NCBI RefSeq assembly: GCF_042683125.1
Contig: NZ_JBHUIY010000045.1
Location: forward strand, 1-24,617
Source: Phaeospirillum tilakii
GTDB taxonomy: Bacteria > Pseudomonadota > Alphaproteobacteria > Rhodospirillales > Magnetospirillaceae
DNA: 24,617 nucleotides
Direction: 5' to 3'
Shown one piece after another: positions 21,442 to 24,617 of the stretch. Position 1 is the first letter of the stretch. Each line of letters opens with the position of its first letter. The position numbers and the translations under genes were made by a program. The notes under the pieces were generated by a model. That model saw only the letters and a program-made list of their open reading frames with translations. It had not been told where the DNA came from and made no database searches.

Positions 21442-24400
21442 CTATCCCCCCTTCTTCCGCAGCCGGTCGAACAGCAGATAGATCACCGGGGTGGTGTAGA
21501 GGGTCAGCAACTGGCTGAGCAGCAGGCCGCCGACGATGGCGATGCCGAGCGGCCGGCGCAGCTCGGCCCCGGTGCCGGCATCGAGCGCCAGCGGCAGGGC
21601 GCCGAGCAGCGCCGCCATCGTCGTCATCATGATCGGGCGGAAGCGCAGCCGGCAGGCCTCGCGGATCGCCTCGAACGAATCGAGCCCGCGCCGCCGCTCC
21701 GCCTCCAGCGCGAAATCGATCATCATGATCGCGTTCTTCTTGACGATCCCCATCAGCAGCAGGATGCCGATCAGCCCGACCAGCGACAGATCGTGCCCGG
21801 ACAGATCGAGCGCCAGCAGGGCGCCGATCCCGGCCGAGGGCAGGGTCGACATGATCGTCACCGGGTGGATGAAGCTTTCATACAGCACGCCAAGCACGAT
21901 GTAGATCACCGCCAGGGCGGCGAGGATCAGCCAGACCTCGCCGTCGAGCGAAGAGCGGAACTCGGCGGCGTCGCCGGTGAAGTCGCCGGCCACCGCCACC
22001 GGCAGGCCGATCTCGGCCCGCATCGCCTCGACCGCCGCGATCGCCTGCCCGAGCGAGGCGCCGGGGGCGAGGTTGAAGCTCAGCGTCACCGCCGGGAACT
22101 GGTCCTGATGGGTGATCAGCAGCGGCGCGGTGCGCCGGGTCACCGTCGCCAGCGCCGACAGCGGCACCAGCGCCCCGTTCGAGGAGCGCAGATAGATCGC
22201 GCCCAGCGCCTCCGGCCCCAATTGGTACTCGGGGGTGACCTCGAGGATCACGTGGTACTGGTTGACCTGGGTGTAGATGGTCGAGATCTGGCGCTGGCCG
22301 AAGGCGTCGTAGAGGGTGGCGTCAATGGTCTGGGGCAGCACGCCCAACCGGCCGGCGCGGTCGCGGTCGATGCGGATGTCGGCCACCAGCCCGCCATCCT
22401 GGGCGTCGGAGGCGACGTCGGTCAGCAGGGGCGAGGCCCGCATCCGCTCCATCAGTTTCGGCGCCCACGCCGCCAGTTCGAGCGGATCGGCGTCGGACAG
22501 GGTGTACTGGAACCGGGTGCGGCTGGCGCGCGGGCTGATCTGGATGTCCTGGGCCGGGCGAAGATGGACCTCGACCCCGTGCAGGCCGGCGAGCCGGGCC
22601 GACAGGCGGGCGATCACCGCCTCGACCGGCTCGCCCCGCTCGCGCCGGGGCTTCAGCACGATCGACAGGCTGCCGGTGTTGGCGGTGGGATTGACCGGGC
22701 CGACGCCGAGGAACGAGGCCACCCCCGACACCGCCGGGTCCTCGCGCGCCAGATCGGCCGCCCGCCGCTGCAACTCGGCCATCGCGGTGAAGGAAATGGT
22801 CGGCGGCGCGTCGGTGGTGGCGACGATCAGGCCGGTATCCTGGGTCGGCAGGAAGCCCTTGGGCATCGCGCCATACAGCACCACCGTGCCGACCAGGGTC
22901 GCCAGCGCCACCAGCAGGGTGGCGCCCTGGCGGCGCAGCACCCAGTCGAGCGAGCGGGCATAGAGCGCGGCCAGGGCCAGGAACAACCGGCCGGAGCGGG
23001 CCTCGCCGGCGCCGCCGCGCAGGAACTGGCCGCACATCATCGGGGTCAGGGTCAGCGACACCAGCGCCGACACCGACACCGCCACCGTCAGGGTCAGGGC
23101 GAACTCGCGGAACAGCCGGCCGACGATCCCTTCCATGAACAGCAGCGGGATGAACACCGCCACCAGCGACACCGTCAGCGAGACGATGGTGAAACCGATC
23201 TCGCGCGCGCCGGCCAGCGCCGCCTCGAACGGACTCAGCCCCTTTTCGACATAGCGAACGATGTTCTCGATCATCACGATCGCGTCATCGACGACGAAAC
23301 CGGCCGAGATGGTCAGCGCCATCAAGGAAAGGTTGTCGAGCGAAAAGCCGGCCAGCGCCATCACCCCGAAGGTGCCGATCAGCGACAAAGGCAGCGCCAC
23401 CGCCGGAATCAGGGTGGCGCGCGGGCTGCGCAGGAAGCCCCAGATCACCCCGATCACCAGCAGCACGGTCAGGGCCAGGGTGAATTCGACGTCGGCGACC
23501 GAGGCGCGGATGGTCTCGGTGCGGTCGGCCAGCACATCGACCGCGATCCCGGCCGGCAGCACCGCCAGCAGATCGGGCAGCCGCGCCCGCACCCGTTCGA
23601 CCGTTTCGACCACGTTGGCGCCGGGCTGGCGCTGGATGGTGACGATCACCGCCGGATGGCCGTCATGCCAGCCGGCGACGCGGGCATTCTCGACCCCCTC
23701 CACCACCTCGCCGACGTCGCGCACCCGCACCGGGGCGCCGTTGCGCCACGCGATCACCTGATCGGCATAGCCGCGGATTTCGGTCAATTGGTCGTTGGCC
23801 CCGACCGACAGCGCCTGACTCGGCCCGTCGAAGCTGCCCTTGGGCAGGTCGGCATTGGCCTTGGCCAGCGCGCTGCGCACCTCCTCGAGGGCGAGGTCGT
23901 AGCCGGACAGCCGGGCCGGATCGATCCGCACCCGCACCGCCGGGCGCTGGCCCCCCTCGATCAGCACCCGCCCCACCCCGGAAAGTTGCGACAGCTTCTG
24001 CGACAGCAGGGTGTCGGCGGCATCGTTGACCGCGGTCAGCGGCAGGGTGTCGGATTGCAGCGCCAGGGTCAGGATCGGCGCGTCGGCCGGGTTGACCTTG
24101 GCGTAGGCCGGGGGGTAGGGCAGATCCTCGGGCAGCACCCCGCCGGCGGCGTTGATCGCCGCCTGGACGTCCTGGGCGGCGACGTCGATTTCCTTGTTGA
24201 GGGCGAATTGCAGGGTGATCAGGCTCAATCCCTGCGACGAGGTCGAGGTCATCGTCGCCAGCCCGGGAATCAGGCCGAACTGGCGTTCGAGCGGGGTGGT
24301 GATCAGGCCGGCGATGGTCTCGGCGCTGGCCCCCGGCAGCCGGGTGGTGACCTGGATGGTGGGGAAATCGACCTGGGGCAGCGCCGACACCGGCAGCAGC

Positions 24401-24492
24401 CGAAAGCCGAGCAGCCCGCCCAGCACCACCGCGAAGGCCAGCAGCCACGTCGCCACCGGCCGGCGGATGAACGGCTCGGACAGTCCGGTCAT
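21442..24492 (-). CDS. mdtB: RND multidrug efflux transporter, MdtB-type
   Basis: A 1016-residue RND pump subunit, paralogous to the next gene. It begins MTGLSEPFIRRPVATWLLAF with the family blocks LPQVDFPTIQVTTRLPGASA, ERQFGLIPGLATMTSTSSQG and LPYPPAYAKVNPADAPILTL. Proton-relay residues D402-D403 lie in SAGFVVDDAIVMIENI and K919 in MGIVKKNAIMMIDFALEAER. The second periplasmic loop contains ARSLDWVLRRQ upstream and MPKGFLPTQDTGLI, as usual. The ATG at 24492 has GGAGGAGG at a good distance, and the stop TAG directly abuts the ATG of the MdtC-type gene. It is downstream of an adaptor gene cut by the window edge. Confidence 0.9.
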   Translation of the reverse strand: MTGLSEPFIRRPVATWLLAFAVVLGGLLGFRLLPVSALPQVDFPTIQVTTRLPGASAETIAGLITTPLERQFGLIPGLATMTSTSSQGLSLITLQFALNKEIDVAAQDVQAAINAAGGVLPEDLPYPPAYAKVNPADAPILTLALQSDTLPLTAVNDAADTLLSQKLSQLSGVGRVLIEGGQRPAVRVRIDPARLSGYDLALEEVRSALAKANADLPKGSFDGPSQALSVGANDQLTEIRGYADQVIAWRNGAPVRVRDVGEVVEGVENARVAGWHDGHPAVIVTIQRQPGANVVETVERVRARLPDLLAVLPAGIAVDVLADRTETIRASVADVEFTLALTVLLVIGVIWGFLRSPRATLIPAVALPLSLIGTFGVMALAGFSLDNLSLMALTISAGFVVDDAIVMIENIVRYVEKGLSPFEAALAGAREIGFTIVSLTVSLVAVFIPLLFMEGIVGRLFREFALTLTVAVSVSALVSLTLTPMMCGQFLRGGAGEARSGRLFLALAALYARSLDWVLRRQGATLLVALATLVGTVVLYGAMPKGFLPTQDTGLIVATTDAPPTISFTAMAELQRRAADLAREDPAVSGVASFLGVGPVNPTANTGSLSIVLKPRRERGEPVEAVIARLSARLAGLHGVEVHLRPAQDIQISPRASRTRFQYTLSDADPLELAAWAPKLMERMRASPLLTDVASDAQDGGLVADIRIDRDRAGRLGVLPQTIDATLYDAFGQRQISTIYTQVNQYHVILEVTPEYQLGPEALGAIYLRSSNGALVPLSALATVTRRTAPLLITHQDQFPAVTLSFNLAPGASLGQAIAAVEAMRAEIGLPVAVAGDFTGDAAEFRSSLDGEVWLILAALAVIYIVLGVLYESFIHPVTIMSTLPSAGIGALLALDLSGHDLSLVGLIGILLLMGIVKKNAIMMIDFALEAERRRGLDSFEAIREACRLRFRPIMMTTMAALLGALPLALDAGTGAELRRPLGIAIVGGLLLSQLLTLYTTPVIYLLFDRLRKKGG

Positions 24493-24520
24493 GCCCGCCT
24501 CCTCCGTCCGGCGTCAACGC

Positions 24521-24617
24521 TCACGGCGCCGCGCCCCCGGCCTCGGCACGGGCGGTGCGCGGCGCGGCCTCGGCCGGCACGGCGGAAGCCGGCCACGCCG
24601 AGGCCGGCGGCGGCGGC
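24521..24617 (-). CDS. C-terminal tail of the upstream gene, probably the MdtA-type periplasmic adaptor (partial)
   Basis: The window edge leaves ~31 residues, Pro/Ala rich (PPPPASAWPASAVP, then AEAAPRTARAEAGGAAP) and a TGA stop at 24521, 28 bases before the MdtB-type start. HlyD/MFP adaptors of RND operons often end in such low-complexity tails and stand in this position. The identification rests on position and composition only; the alternative minus frame, ending at 24514, is Arg-rich and looks like a shadow. Confidence 0.5.
   Translation of the reverse strand, partial: PPPPASAWPASAVPAEAAPRTARAEAGGAAP

Overview
The window reads as chromosomal DNA of a purple non-sulfur photosynthetic alphaproteobacterium close to Phaeospirillum (the former Rhodospirillum molischianum/fulvum group). 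The main evidence is a pucB-pucA pair (8437-8809, minus strand). From memory of the family, its two peptides nearly match the LH2 alpha and beta subunits of P. molischianum. High G+C, alphaproteobacterial gene families (NsrR, the alphaproteobacterial XRE regulator type, a cytosolic chemoreceptor with a C-terminal sensor domain) and an alphaproteobacterial style of intergenic palindrome agree with this. No database search was possible; all names come from reading the translations.

Layout. 1-2728: end of the small subunit and the whole large subunit of B12-dependent methylmalonyl-CoA mutase, overlapping by one base and closed by a strong terminator. 2729-4022: a pair of facing palindromic repeats, a small acyl-carrier-like protein without the usual attachment serine (minus), and about 600 bases of AT-richer non-coding DNA. 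4023-6819: a patatin-like protein with a non-canonical active site and a soluble methyl-accepting protein. 6842-6967: a second facing repeat pair. 6984-8809: tpiA (minus), a single-domain Rcp1-type response regulator (plus), then the LH2 genes (minus) converging on it across a shared terminator. 9063-13986: a membrane/PAS/DnaQ-exonuclease fusion, an NsrR-type regulator, an HPt-like/pseudo-receiver protein, an IbpA-type small heat shock gene with an RpoH-like promoter and a ROSE-like RNA thermometer, and an XRE regulator. 13934-16612: a cation diffusion facilitator and pdxH (minus, overlapping), then a CbpA-type DnaJ (plus). 16627-16788: a third facing repeat pair. 16793-24617: a tightly coupled minus-strand efflux operon, adaptor (partial) - MdtB-type RND - MdtC-type RND - NodT-type outer membrane lipoprotein.

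The most unusual thing is a family of two-hairpin palindromic elements. Seven intergenic copies all have the same orientation relative to the gene they follow, and compensatory base changes preserve both stems. A related cluster of hairpins lies in frame inside the start of the NodT lipoprotein gene, exactly between a well-supported start and the lipoprotein signal peptide, so it appears to be translated. Other points of note are the ROSE-like thermometer, a Glu where LH2 alpha of P. molischianum has its B800-ligating Asp, and several proteins whose family-defining catalytic or modified residue is missing. No tRNA, rRNA, CRISPR array, integrase or transposase was seen.
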